Positions 46,234 to 57,700 are shown, numbered from the stretch's first letter. The stretch is DNA of 64,000 nt from Gnetum montanum (GCA_015680685.1 MNCI01004713.1:129578-193577), one strand, 5' to 3'. Notes: generated from the letters alone by a model not told the origin. Program-made: numbers and translations.

Positions 46234-48524
46234 AGCCTGATTCTACGGTTGGACCGGGTTGGCCTCGTCAAAGGTGATTTGGCCTTCGTCGATCATTCGC
46301 TATATGTCCTCCTTCAGGGTGAAACAGTGATCCGTGTTGTGCTCGTTGCGTTGGTGATAATCGCAGAAGCGATCCATTCTAAAACCTTTGGGCACTAGAG
46401 GCTTATCCGGTGTTGCTAAGCTTGGGTTCTGAACGAGTTGATAGAACCGATCATGTCTCTGGATGGCTGCAGGGGATAATTGTTTGTGTTTCATTAACCC
46501 AGCCTTCAGGAGTTGATCGAAGAGCTGAAAAAAATCATAGGTAACGACGTATATTGAGAGGGTTCTTTCGTCTCAAAATTTCTCGTACGGTTTGGTGTTG
46601 GGTTCTGTGATGATGATGATTCCAGTGCGGTTGTAGGAGTAGGTTTAGTATAGTTAGTAGTGGCTACAGGCGGTTTGTTTTGTTGTGCCATGCGTGTTTG
46701 TTGTGTTTCCGCTATTGTCGCTATAGTTGCTTTAGCCTTCTCTTTATCCTTTTTACTGTGTTTATTTTTGAAGGCTAAATATGCCAGATCATGGCTATTT
46801 TGAGCCGCCTCTTCTATATTTTTGATCTATACAAAGGCTTGGTTAAGGTTACGCGCATTAAGATAGTACAATTTGGATTTGAAGAAGTCATTAACGGTCC
46901 CATTTAGAATTGTGAGCAGATATGTTTGGGGGATCAGCTCGTGTAGCTCATTGAGAGCGGCACTCCACCTCTGGATGAATTTTTGTACAGGTTCAAGTGC
47001 TGCTTGTTTAACCTGTATAAGGCTGTCCAATGTCGCCTCAGGTTTCAAGTTATATTTGAACATGGTCACAAACTGATGTAACAACTCTTCCAAGGAGCAT
47101 ATAGAATTCCTCGGCAAGGCCTGGTACCAATCAAGCGCTCTCCCTGCGAGGGACATGGGGAACACTCGCAAAATGGCATGGGGCCATGCCTGGAGTAACA
47201 CGCATTCTAATCTAAATGTTATTAAGTGGGCGTTGGGGTCCGTCTCCCCATTATATTTAGTTAGTGTTGGCAACAATATTCCTTTGGGCAAAGTTAGGGG
47301 CGAGACGGAAAGGGCTAATGGGGTCATCATGGTAAAAGTCCACTACCTTTAACTCTCTATCGGCAGCTGTTTTGAGGCATTTGACCTCGTCAGTTAATTC
47401 CTCCATTAATTTTTTAGCATCCACTTAGTCTTGGGCGTTAGGTGAGGCAACAGCTTGGGGATGCAGTATATTGTACAAATTGGATTGTTGGATGGTAGGT
47501 TGGAAGGCTAGGAGCTACGCAGTTGGCGGTTGTACTTGTGGAATGTTCATAGCATGTGGCACTAGGGATGACACATTGTAGGTGAAAGTTTGTTGTTGCT
47601 GTGGTTGCGGCTGTACTTGGGGAATGTTGGCTGAGGGAATCGTATGGGGTGGCATGTTGTGGTGAGAGGGTTGATGTGATGGCACACCCATCACCGCCCA
47701 TTGTCCAGCCACGTTTTGTGAAGGAACTCTCTGTAGGGTTACAGCGGTCGAGGGGGCTCCATGCGTTTGGATGTGGGGGATGTAGTAAGCGGACGTGGAT
47801 GCTGGTATCACATGTGGCATCCCTATCACTCGAGGTGAGAAGGTCGCTCCCATATTATTGTGCGGGGGTGGTGCTTGCGAGGATGGGCCGACAGTTACAG
47901 TGGAAATGATAGTGAGAGGGAGTGTGTTGATTTGCGGGTCGCTCAGAGGAGGAACATGAACCAATGCTGATGTTTCTGGTGGAGGTGCTTGCACTTGGGT
48001 GAACCTGAGGTGTTGGAGAGGCATGATTTCCCCTGTGCCTAGATAAAACATGGGGTTGATGTGTGTTTGTGGGCTAAGGGTGTGATAGGAGTCTTCGTGT
48101 TCAGATTGGGCAGCGAACTCATCCTCGTCCTCCGGTTGGAGATCTACTGCAGGCTGATCCAATGACAAGCTCCTTTGCAGAAGGAGTTGTGTGATGAGCT
48201 CTGAGTACTGTTCTGGAACAGGGATTATATCATACGGGGAAGGGATGAACTCGCGTCCCCCCTATAGAAGAGTTCGTATTACCTCTTTACCTCTATTTCA
48301 GCTTGATCTATGGCTAGACCAGCTTGCATCTTCACATATATGAAGTTGTACTAGTCCTGGGTTATAATGTTAGAGGTTGGGTTTCTCCCTTGCAACTTTA
48401 GGGACCGACGGGGCCCCACTGTGGGTTGTACTATTGGCTGTGGAACGACGGGCTGTTAGACAGCCATGGTGCCTGCAATATTGGTGACTTGAGTGGTTGT
48501 AGCGGTGGTGTTTACGGGGTTCAT
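46234..48524 (-). pseudogene. Gag of element B (N-terminal and core)
   Basis: The likely start is the ATG at 48524 (MNPVNTTATTT), matched by element A. A Pro/Gln/His-rich region (48168-47515) precedes the Gag core at 47330-46827 with LTKYNGETDPNAHLITF, SLAGRALDWYQALP and FIQRWSAALNEL. At 46494-46300 a Tat-type zinc finger reads CDYHQRNEHNTDHC. Several stops and frame breaks interrupt the frame, although the blocks are well conserved with element A. Gag forms the particle shell and binds RNA. Confidence 0.85.
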
Positions 48525-48544
48525 GATGACTTGTTGAGAGTATG

Positions 48545-49278
48545 ACACGGTATAAAGATGTGAAATTAGTGTGTTGAGTGCAGCGTACAGCATATACGCT
48601 TCAACGACTAACATATAACGACAGCGTATACAGCGTATATATATGCAGCATATAGAGTCAGCGTAGACAAGTCTACGGCGTAAATCGTACAGCGTATACG
48701 CTAGGTAGCGTATACAGCGTCAGGGTTCAATGTAAAACAGGGTTACAGCGTATAGAATAGAGTATAGACTGAACAACAGTGTAGACAAAGCCCACAACGT
48801 AAGTAGTGCAACGTATACGCTAAACAGCATATATAGCATCACGGTGTAGCGTAAACAGGTTTTACAGCATCCAGAGTGTGGTATATATAAACAGTAGTGT
48901 AAACGAGTTCGCTGCATAAAGGGAGTAGCGTAAACAGAATAGCAGGGGCAAAAATCAGTGTACAGCGTAAATGGATAGTAGTATCTACGGCGTAAAATGT
49001 GCAACGTAAACTTTAGCAGTCTTGTGTATGGCGTAGAAAAAATTTGCAGCGTAAGGCGTATAGCGTATGATTAACAGTGTGAACGCCGGCGATCTTGCAG
49101 AGTAAGTTAACAGGAGCGGTGTAGACGCTGAACAACGTAAACGCTGGATTGTACACTGGGTTTCAAAGTGAGCAACGTAAATGCTGGGAGGTTTTCAGAA
49201 GAGATTGGCGTATGGTCGGCGGCGTAAACGCTCAGCAGCATAAACGCTAGGAAAATTGTAGGTAAGGGTTTAGGCAAA
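48545..49278. repeat. GCGTATACGC-rich leader of element B
   Basis: Between the PBS and gag lies about 750 bp of degenerate repeats with CAGCGTATACGCT, CAGCGTATA, CAGCGTAAACG and related words on both strands. Short frames here are repeat artefacts. Element A's leader is only about 230 bp and lacks this material. Confidence 0.75.
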
Positions 49279-49302
49279 GGCCCTCCTTCTAGTGCCAATT
49301 TC
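49279..49302 (-). promoter_or_regulatory. Primer-binding site of element B
   Basis: On the minus strand TTGGCACTAGAAGGAGGGCC follows the 5' LTR after about 3 bases. Element A has TTGGCGCTAGAAGGAGGGCC in the same place. The TGGCGC start is typical of gypsy PBSs; I do not assign the tRNA. Confidence 0.75.
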
Positions 49303-50564
49303 TTTACTGTCGAAAATCGTCGATCTCCGGCTGGAAGGAAACAGAGACCATGGAATCACCAGACATGGATAGAAGACCCTACCTTCACTTGAGGGCGAGC
49401 TGGAATGAATGAAGGCAGAGTACCTTGAGTGGTCCGCACGCGGATCAGACAAGCATTTCCTCGAACGTACATCGAAGTGCTATACGATGGGTTATATGTA
49501 AACAACGTGATAGACGTAAATGAGAGTGTAAACGGTGCGAATAGAGTGTAAACGTAAACAAACGTAAACAGAATACATGCAACAATTAATGCAAACTGTA
49601 AACGATTTTGGGAAGAAAATGTAACAATGGCATTACAGAATGAAAGTACAATGCACCGGTCTAATGCAGTTGTGACTGGAACATAAGGCGGACGAAAAGC
49701 CTCGGTGGATGCAAAGATGACTGGTTCACACTGTAGGCACATCGTAGAGGCTGTCTGCTTAGCGTACAGGGTTTTCCAGCGTAAAGGGTTTGTGCTCTAG
49801 TTCGCAGCGTCTCTGCTCTCTGGTATGCTTTAGAATTTTGCCAACCGACCTGGATCTCGTGAAAAATTGGGATTTTATACAGGTTTTGACGGAAGACTCG
49901 GATTGGGCGACATGTGGTGCGTTGACCGGGTGCAAAAGTGTAAAATTTACAGGTGTACAATATGTTACATTTGGCGGGCGTATACGTTGTATGAAGCAAG
50001 CGTAGACTCTGGGCGTATACGCTGGATGTGCTGGGCGTATACGCTGTATGAAGCAAGCGTAGACTCTGGGCGTATACGCTGGATGTGCTGGGCGTATACG
50101 CTGATAATGGCTAGGCGTATACGCTGGGGCGTATACGCTGATGGATGCTGGCGTATACGCTGGGGCATATACGCTGATGGTTGCTACCTTGTACCAAATT
50201 TGCTCTACGGTGCTGTTTCCATGTCGTCTTCGAGGATTGCATGCCAGACGTATACATCTGTTGTACTTGCTGAGTGTACATGTGAGGCGTGTACGCTGGA
50301 CGTCTACGTTGGGCGCAGATGCTGTGAACTTGAGCGTATACACCAAGCGTATATGCTGAGAATATACACTTGGGCGTATACGCTAAGGCTGCATACTTGG
50401 GCGTATACGCTGGGCGTATACGCTGAGACCGCATACTTAGGCATATACGCTTTTGTCTCCGAAGTTGCCATGTATGACACCCGATGTAGCTGTGGTCATC
50501 TGTGGGTCCCAGAGACCTGTTTCTTGTTAGACAAGTACTAAGCTAAAATTTTTTTGGTGTTTCA
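49303..50564 (-). mobile_element. 5' LTR of element B
   Basis: 1262 bp. The left edge TTTACTGTCG corresponds to TGTACTATCG in the 3' LTR, so the terminal G has mutated. The right edge is GGTGTTTCA, followed by ACCTT. A TATA box TATAAAAT lies on the minus strand at 49872-49879. The GCGTATACGC array is at 49975-50455, with a ~60-bp internal duplication (CTGTATGAAGCAAGCGTAG repeated) not present in the 3' LTR. Confidence 0.94.
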
Positions 50565-50569
50565 ACCTT

Positions 50570-51230
50570 TTCCGTGCATTTTGCTTTTTGACCCTTTTGT
50601 TTTTTTCTTTTTTTTTTTGCTTTTCTTTTTTTCTTTTATTTTTGCTTTATTTTGTCTTTTCCTTTTTCTTTTATTTTTTTTTGGTCTTTTTAAAAGAGCT
50701 TACTTTTTGTGCCGTGCTTGTGTATGAGCACTTGCATTTTACATCATGTACTGTGTATTGTGTTTTGCATCGCAACTGCTTAGAGAGCTACAGTGTGCAA
50801 CAGTGTATCAAGAGTATAGAGTTGAGTGGAATGTATTTGGGGGTATAACTGAGTAGGACATGGTAGGGGAAATAGGGGATGTATCGGGAGTCAGGAATGT
50901 ACTTATGAACGAATCGATTAATTCAGTTACATGTGTCAGGAAGAATGTGATACCTTGTCATTCCGATGAAGTGCATCTATGCACGAACGCCTTAGAAGTG
51001 TCATCCTGCAAACACAACTCCAAGAAGACAAGAAAAACCACCAATGAAACAGTCAGCTAAACACTTTAAGAAGGAGATGGAGTCACCATGTGCAATTTTC
51101 AACACAGACAGAATTATGAACAACATCAGCTTCATTAGTATCCATGAGACAAATCATGCAGCAAGTCTTTGTGGAACATGAACAACCAACTACAACAATA
51201 GATCTTTTTAAGTTTTTCTTGGTTGTTGAT
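50570..51230 (-). other. 3' untranslated part of A, right of nested element B
   Basis: Directly beside B's target duplication is a 120-bp, almost pure pyrimidine tract on the + strand (50577-50697). Non-coding; it continues the region 31963-32488 across the insertion. Confidence 0.7.
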
Positions 51231-51234
51231 GATG

Positions 51235-51840
51235 TCACCAGTTTATAGTCATAGCGGATTGTTGTGGATTAGTTTCACGTCATAACCCCTTGGATGGTGT
51301 CAATTTAGCATCATAGCGGATGGTGCATTGCTAGTTTATAGTCATAGCAGACTGTGAAGAGGCAAACTAGTTTATAGTCTTAGTGGACTTTGGATGCTAG
51401 TTTCATGTCATGGCGGACTGATGTAGTAGTTTAGTGTCATATCGGACAAAGCTCTTTGGTATCAATTTTAAGTCATGATGCTAGGAATATTCTATGGTAT
51501 CAGTTTTAAGTCATGATGCCAGGACTACTCTGTGGTATCAGTTTTAAGTCATGATGCCAGGACTATTTTGTGGCATTAGTTTTAAGTCATGATGCTAGGA
51601 CTATTTTGTGGTATCAGTTTAAAGTCATGATGCTAGGACTACTCTGTGGTATCAGTTTTAAGTTATGATGCTAGGACTACTCTGTGGTATCAGTTTTAAG
51701 TCATGATGCCAGGACTATTTTGTGGTATCAGTTTTAAGTCATGATGCGAGGACTACTCTGTGGTATCAGTTTTAAGTCATGATGCCAGGACTATTCTGTG
51801 GTATCAGGTTTAAGTCATGATGCCAGGACTATGACATACC
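51235..51840. repeat. Junction hairpin array 3' of integrase in A, with 38-bp tandem repeat
   Basis: The first part (51235-51450) has single motifs such as CATC-ATAGCG-GATG (51309-51322) and TGTC-ATATCG-GACA (51435-51448). From about 51455 to 51835 about ten copies of a 38-bp unit follow, TCTGTGGTATCAGTTTTAAG then TCATGATGCCAGGACTAC, containing AGTC-N10-GACT. Element B has only two or three such units, so the array expanded in A. Confidence 0.85.
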
Positions 51841-51849
51841 TTAAGTTTG

Positions 51850-53290
51850 TTAGACATAGTACCTTTTCAAGTACAAGTGGTTTGTAGGATTGGCAAACTC
51901 ATTTCCGTCCATGTCAGCAAGTTTGAATGCTCCATTGTTGTATGCCTTGGTGACTAAGTAAGGCTTTTCCCAATTGGCTGAGAATTTATCTGGATGTTCT
52001 CGGGCGACCTTAAGGACTAGATCTCCTTCTTTGATAGGGCGTTTATGGAGATTGTGCTTGTGCCTTTGCCTCTGTTGTTTTTGGTACCATTCAATTTGAT
52101 CAAGCGTTTGTACACGTTTCTCCTCTATTGAATCGAGGTCGGCAATGCGTAATTCATTGTTTTGACTTTCATCGAGGAGGCTGGAGATAGCTATCCACAA
52201 TGAGGGAACTTGCAATTCTAAAGGCAAAACAAATTCAGATCCATACACTAGACTATATGGAGTTTTACCTGTGGATGTTCGATGTGTCATTCTGTAAGCC
52301 CACAATCTGTAGACTAATTGTTCATGCCATCGTTTCTTACTCTGATTCAGCATCTTTTTGAGCACCATGATGAAATTTTTATTTGTGGCCTCTGATTGAC
52401 CATTTATCTATGGGTAGTAAGGTGATGAAAATGTGTGTTTAATGCCCAGACTTTCACAGAAGCTTTTCATATTTGTACTGCTGAATTGTGGCCCATTTTC
52501 GGTAACGATGGTCATTGGAATACCAAAGCGAGTCACAATATTTTCCATTATGAAAGTGCAAATGTGTTTTGAGGTGGTCTTCTTAAGGCGAATAGCTTCT
52601 ACCCATTTTGTGAAATATTCAGTTGCAGTGATGATAAAGCAATGTCCTACAGAGGACGATGGTGTTATTGGTCCAATTAAGTCTAATCCCTATTTTTGGA
52701 ATGACCATGTGATTTGTGTTGTATGCAGTTTGTTAGGTGGCACATGTATCATATTACCATGCTTTTGGCAGATGTCACATGTTCTAACCTTGGAGATGCA
52801 ATCGTATTCCATGTGTGGCCAGTAATAGCCTAAATGCCTAATCTTCGTTGCCATTACTTTAGGTGCTATGTGCCTTCCACAATGTCCTTTGTGGATTTGT
52901 TCTACAATCATTTGACCATCAATGCTACTGACACACATTAACAAAATGCCTTCATAGGATTTACAACATAAGGTGTCTCTTATTAATGCATATTGGCAGG
53001 AACGTTTTCATACGACATCTTTTTGAGCATTTGTCAAGTGTTGTGGAGGTTCGCCTCTTAGAAGATACTCTTTTATGTCATCATACCATTCTATTGCATG
53101 TGTTGTACTAATAGATGCTACAGGTATTTCATTTAGAGTGTTAATTACAGGTTCGGCACAACTGGTTATAGAACTAGGTAATGCATGGAACATTTCAGGT
53201 GTTATGTTTAAGGCTAGTGTACCAAGTGCATCAGCAACGGTGTTTTCGCTTCTAGGGACATGTTGTATATCCACTTCTACTAGTTGCCTC
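51850..53290 (-). pseudogene. Integrase of element A
   Basis: Homologous to 35144-36562 of B but broken by stops. It keeps YYWPHMEYD, CDICQKHGN, then GLDLIGPI with the first catalytic Asp intact. The second site reads TENGPQF (D to E), opposite to B, where the first Asp is changed and the second kept. The third-site region reads NGQSEATNK with Glu present. The C-terminal part 52368-51850 is open. Confidence 0.85.
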
Positions 53291-54020
53291 TACTTTGATG
53301 GAGCTTTAACCTCCTCAATAATCATTAGGTATGGTGTCTATACTGTTAACATTTTCATTTGGGAATTCGGGGTTTATTGTTGCTTGATCATGCGTCGGCG
53401 AGATGGTTAGTTGCGTGGCTATTGCTTAACCTTTTGTGGAAGATTGAGTGGCATAGTGTAAATCAAACTCTGTGATCATCGCTTTCCATCTAGCTAACCT
53501 ACTTGACTCATAGATGTTATTAGTGATGGCACGGAGAACATTATCCTTGCAAATGATGTAAACCTGATTATGGAAGAGATAATGCTGTCATTTCTTCAAG
53601 GAGAAGATGAGTGCGAGGCATGATCTTTCTACTTTGTTGTATCATTGTTCATAGGCTATTAAAGCATGACTTAGATAATATACAGGGATCTCAGCTCTAT
53701 CTTGATGTTTTTGACAAAGCATGGATGCGATGGATGAACCGAAAGTTGCAAGATAGATGTAGAAGGGTTTGTCACTTTATGGAGGATAAACAGTTGGCAG
53801 CTGGGCCAACTATTATTTTATGTTCTTGAACGCTTCTTGGCATTGTTGAGTCCATTGGAAATGTCCATTCTTTGGTAATAGATGTTGCATAGGACTCAAC
53901 TTATCTGTCATCCTTTTGATGAAGCGTCTAATGAATTAGAGTTTACCTTAGAGGCCCCGTAGTTCGGTAAGGTTTCTTGGTGGTTGCATATTGGTTATTG
54001 CTTTAACCTTATCGAGGTCT
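53291..54020 (-). pseudogene. RNase H of element A, second RNase H deleted
   Basis: Broken frames match the RNase H of B (YYLSHA-, CLALIFSLKK-like text). The sequence corresponding to B's EFSDENISPIDIVPNDY is present near 53330-53370, but then joins almost at once to the linker before integrase (DIQHVPRSENTVADAL at 53274). The archaeal-type RNase H domain of roughly 300 bp is therefore missing in A. Confidence 0.75.
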
Positions 54021-55075
54021 ACCTATATCCCTATTTCGGAAATTAGGAAACCAAGCATTTTGCCCGTTTTAACACTGAAGATACACTTTTTTAGGTTGAT
54101 TCTAAGGTCATATTTGAGACAACGTTTAAGTACTAAGTCTAGATCTTTTGCATGTTGTTCAGTTATTTTAGACTTGACCGCTATATCATCAACATAATCA
54201 TTGAGCAAATTGAGTATGTAATCACTAAATATGTATGTCATTGCTCGCTGATATGTAGCACTTGCATTTTTAAGGCCAAATTGCATCATCGTGTAACAGA
54301 ATGTCCCCCAAGGTGTTATAAAAGTTGTCCTAAGTTGATGCTCTGGATTAATTCTTATTTGATTGTAGCTCGAAAATCCATCCATGAAGGACAATAGTGC
54401 ATGCCCAGCAGTCATGTCAATAAGTTGATCAATACTAGGTAACGGGAAATCATCTTTTATAGTGGCTATATTGAGATCACGGAAGACAATGCATATGCGT
54501 ATACTACCATTCTTCTTGGGGACTACAACAATGTTTGATACCCAATCAGAATAGTCAATGGCTTAGATGAAATTGGCTTGGTAGAGCTTTGTGATTTCAG
54601 CGCGGACTGCTAATGCCAGTTTAGGTCTAACCTTTCATGCTTTTTGCTTTACTGGTTTAATTTTTTCATCAAGAATAATGTTGTGTTGGATGATCTGGGG
54701 GTCTAGTCTCGACATGTATGTATATGACCATGCAAACATTTTTATGTTGTCTTTTAAAACCTGAGTGATGTCACCTATGAGTTGCGAATCTAGTAAGGCA
54801 CTTAATTTCAAGGTTCTGGCTTTATCATTGACTGTGGTAATGGGGATTTCAACCAGAGGATCTTCAGTGATATTGTTAGCTTCTAAATCTAGAGTTTTAG
54901 CTACATTTTTAGGCCAGTCTGACATTTCTTGAGTGGAGGTTATCAAATCAGTATAGATGGATGGATTTAGATCCAAAGATTTTGGGTAGATCGCTCTTTC
55001 TACATCTCCATATGGTCCGTTGAGAGATAATATTGAGAGGATGTTGTTGGTGGCCATGGTGCTCACTCCTGCCAA
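54021..55075 (-). pseudogene. Reverse transcriptase of element A
   Basis: The RT N-terminal extension starts at the ATG at 55075 (MAGVSTMATNN), like B. After stops the catalytic part 54415-54023 reads AGHALLSFMDGFSSYNQIRI, FGLKNASATYQR and an intact YVDDIAVKS. It is collinear with B throughout. Confidence 0.87.
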
Positions 55076-55184
55076 TTAAAACAGGAGCAAAATAAGAGAC
55101 ACTCCCTTTGGTAGGAGAGTTACAAAGTGCAAACGAACAAAGGATAATTAAGCTGTGTACCAACAAATTTAGGAGATGTGGTGG

Positions 55185-55250
55185 AAGTTATGACAGTTTA
55201 AGGCCATATCGGGCCATATGGCAGTCTAAGGCCATATCGGGCCACATGTT
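55185..55250. repeat. Junction hairpin pair 5' of RT in A
   Basis: Two copies: AGTTTAAGGCCATATCGGGCC and AGTCTAAGGCCATATCGGGCC, each with GGCC-ATATCG-GGCC. Same place as the array at 38750-38935 in element B. Confidence 0.75.
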
Positions 55251-55719
55251 GACCTGCCATTTGAACTGAGTGTATGCACTATTTTTAAATTTTAATTTTT
55301 TTGACTTTTAAACTCTATATTTAAATTTTAAATTTTCGAGTGGACAATAAGGTTGTGGAAATTTTAAAATTTTATGAAATTTTCAAATTTTTATTTATTT
55401 TTGTTGATTTTCAGCACTTTCCTGCTTTGTTCATAAGAAATTTTTGGCCCAATTTTGGGGGATTGGAATGACCAAGAAATTTGGACAAGCATAAGGCAAA
55501 AGATAGCTTTGGACAATAACATGTAGTTAAAATGAGAAGATGAATTAAAATAAAAATGGCTAAAAATCAAATAAATAAAATTAAATTATTAGGGAGGGAT
55601 AAAAAAGAGAATTTTGAAAAAGAAAGCCTCATTTTGGTCATTGTGAGTTGTTGGCAATTGGGAGAACAGCGTAAGTTCCAGAGTGCAACGTGAGCCAAGG
55701 CATTAGCGTTAGCGTCAGC
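55251..55719. other. AT-rich spacer upstream of the antisense remnant in A
   Basis: Very AT-rich. It corresponds in position to the TATA-box region of B, but no convincing TATA box is visible. Ends with AGCGTTAGCGTCAGC-type text before the ATG. Confidence 0.5.
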
Positions 55720-56130
55720 ATGACCATGAAAGAAAAGGTCAAGGAGAAGGCAACTGGGGGCAAGGGGAGGAAGTAGGCAGCCCTAGCGTTCATGAAGAAG
55801 AGTGAAGAGGTCCTCCAACATCTTCCCCAAATTAGGGTTCCATTGTGAAAGAAGGCCCTGCACAGGTAAATTCTTTGCCCCTAATTTTTCTGTATTTCTG
55901 CAAGTAGCGTTATCTAGGGTGAGAGGTTAGGATTTTTGGCCTTGCAATTTGGGGCGTGAATGCATAGGTTTTTAATTCTTGTTGTTTTGGCTGCAAAATT
56001 TATGGCTTTCTCGGCATCATTGTTGCAGGGTTTTAGGTGAAACGTGACTTAAAAAACTTGCCCTTGGGGCTAGGGTAGCAGCTTGAAGAAGAGGATCCTG
56101 GGGATCAACCCCATTCATGAGCTTTGCATT
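55720..56130 (+). pseudogene. Remnant of the antisense gene in element A (exon 1)
   Basis: Two ATGs (55720 and 55726) open a basic peptide (MKEKVKEKATGGKGRK) aligned with exon 1 of the antisense gene in B, including the C-terminal part ending LHR just before CACAG|GTAAAT at 55865/55866. The splice donor and its phase are the same as in B. Stops TAG and TGA interrupt it. An acceptor-like TTGCAG|GG lies near 56030, but HAD-like exons are absent and the sequence soon reaches 3' UTR-like text, so most of the gene has been deleted. Confidence 0.6.
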
Positions 56131-56485
56131 AGTCAGGCTTAAACCATTTGATGTTTTTTTTGGATGTTTGATGGAATGTATGAAGACTGATGTAATGGCC
56201 TAAATTTAATTGTGGTATAAAATGGTTGCAATCCTTTGTTACTTTGATGTTCTATGTAAATATTTTTGTTATTTTTCATGTTTTTTATTGTTTTTCCTTG
56301 TTTTCTCAAATATATGTGTGCAACTAAATTGTAACATAAATTTCTAAAATGTAAAGCAAAATGTAAGGTAAATGTTTGAAAAAGAAGGCAACAACCGTGC
56401 ATGAATGTAAATTGTAACTTGTAACTTGTAAGCGGAAATTCAATGTAAAATGACAGGAGTTCGTGAATTCTGTAACTTGTTGGCT
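56131..56485. other. Spacer after the antisense remnant in A
   Basis: AT-rich and non-coding. A 156-codon minus-strand frame (56609-56139) has no motif and is not conserved in B. Probably equivalent to the antisense 3' UTR. Confidence 0.45.
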
Positions 56486-56855
56486 CTAGTTTAAAGCCAT
56501 TTCGGGCTAAGCACATCAGTTTAAAGTCTTGATGGACTGCTACATCTATTGTTAAAGAAAGGATTACTAGTTTTATGCCATGGTGGGCCAAAGATAGTAA
56601 CATTTTCAAAAAGTTTTGAAACGAAATCGGTCATTTTTGACCGTGGCTAGTTTAATGTCATTGCAGATGTTTCATAGTTTAATGTCATTTTGGATATTTC
56701 ATAGTTTAACATCATTTTGGACATTTTGTAGTTTAACGTCATTTCGGACATTTTGTAGTTTAACGTCATTTNGTCATTTTGGACATTTTGTAGTTTAACG
56801 TCATTTCGAACATTTCGTAGTTTATTGTCATTTCGGACATTTCGTAGTTTTAATT
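56486..56855. repeat. Junction hairpin array 3' of protease in A
   Basis: About eleven copies, e.g. AGCC-ATTTCG-GGCT (56495-56508), AGTC-TTGATG-GACT (56525-56538), then a run of TAGTTTAACGTCATTTCGGA units about 27-28 bp apart from 56640. A single N at 56771 lies inside this run and may mark a collapsed or misjoined copy number. Confidence 0.8.
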
Positions 56856-57700
56856 CTATTTATTGAGTTGCTTTTTGATCCTTTGTAGTTTAACATGTGG
56901 GGTTGGGCATGTGGGTAGGATTTTATATTCACCTTCCCCTTCATTGGTGATATCAAAGGGTAATTTAGACCAAGAGACATCAGTAGGGATGGCGCCTATG
57001 TTTGGATTGTCTAGTGTTTTTTCGATTTTGGTAGGATTGGAAGTCAACGTTGGAGTTATGTTTTGAAGTATGCTCATGGTGTCTTACTTAGACTTAGTGA
57101 ATTCAATTTCTGATTCTTGATTCACTCTAGGGTTTGAGGAAGTAGGTGGCACTATTGCATCTCCATATATGATGATCTCACCATCCTCATAAGGCAGGTG
57201 GATCTCTTGATGGATTGGGGAAGACACGGCTTTAAGTTGAGTGAGCCAGGGATGTCCTAGGATCAGATTAAATCTTGGCATTTCATCAACTACTATGAAT
57301 TCAGTTGATGTGGGGAATTGATCCCTGAATATGAAATCTAAGGCAACCATACCTCTTACTCCAACACAGGAACCACTTAAGGATTTTAGGAAAGAGGTTG
57401 TCGTGGGCTATACTTGTTCGGTAAGTCCTAGTTTTTCAATGATGGAAAAAGGTATTACATTGATTGCTGCATCGTCTTCGACATGCATCCTACATATCTT
57501 GAAATGATCAACTTGTATCATTATGAACATAGAGTTTGTTGTGACTTCCCGTATTTTCTCATCTAGCTTAATGTCCTTAGTGCGAAACTCTAGGGATGTA
57601 GTTTTTGATTCCTGAGCTTGTGCAGACAATACTACATGAATGGATGGTTCATCTGCAGGAAGGTCCTCACTAACAGGGACTAAAGTAACATACATACGAG
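56856..57700 (-). pseudogene. Aspartic protease region of element A
   Basis: Collinear with 44380-45400 of B. FKICRMHVEDDAAINVIP replaces B's VDDGAATNVVP, so the D-G-A core has become D-D-A and the enzyme would be inactive. NLILGHPWLTQLKAV marks the domain end and the Thr/Pro/Glu tail ends at 56856. Frames are split into three pieces. Confidence 0.85.

Larger units (their letters stand above)
32494..50564 (-). mobile_element. Full-length 18-kb Ty3/gypsy Tat/Ogre-like element B
   Basis: LTRs at 32494-33762 and 49303-50564 flank the element. ACCTT precedes the left end (32489-32493) and follows the right end (50565-50569), a 5-bp target-site duplication inside element A. The minus strand holds gag-protease (48524-44380), a 5.6-kb spacer with a multi-exon antisense gene, then RT, RNase H, a second archaeal-type RNase H and integrase (38740-35144). 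The split between protease and RT recalls Ogre elements, where an intron lies there. LTR divergence is about 7% by eye. Confidence 0.93.

Noticed and set aside
49759-50541. Open frames of 107-224 codons on both strands in the LTRs of B
   Set aside because: They only translate the GCGTATACGC array (repeating Ala-Tyr-Thr and Arg-Ile-Arg phrases) and overlap on both strands.
51455-51835. CRISPR-like direct repeats
   Set aside because: The 38-bp units are head-to-tail with no unique spacers, and the context is a plant retrotransposon 3' end.
56139-56609. 156-codon minus-strand frame in element A
   Set aside because: No motif, no conservation with B, and it covers the spacer and hairpin array.
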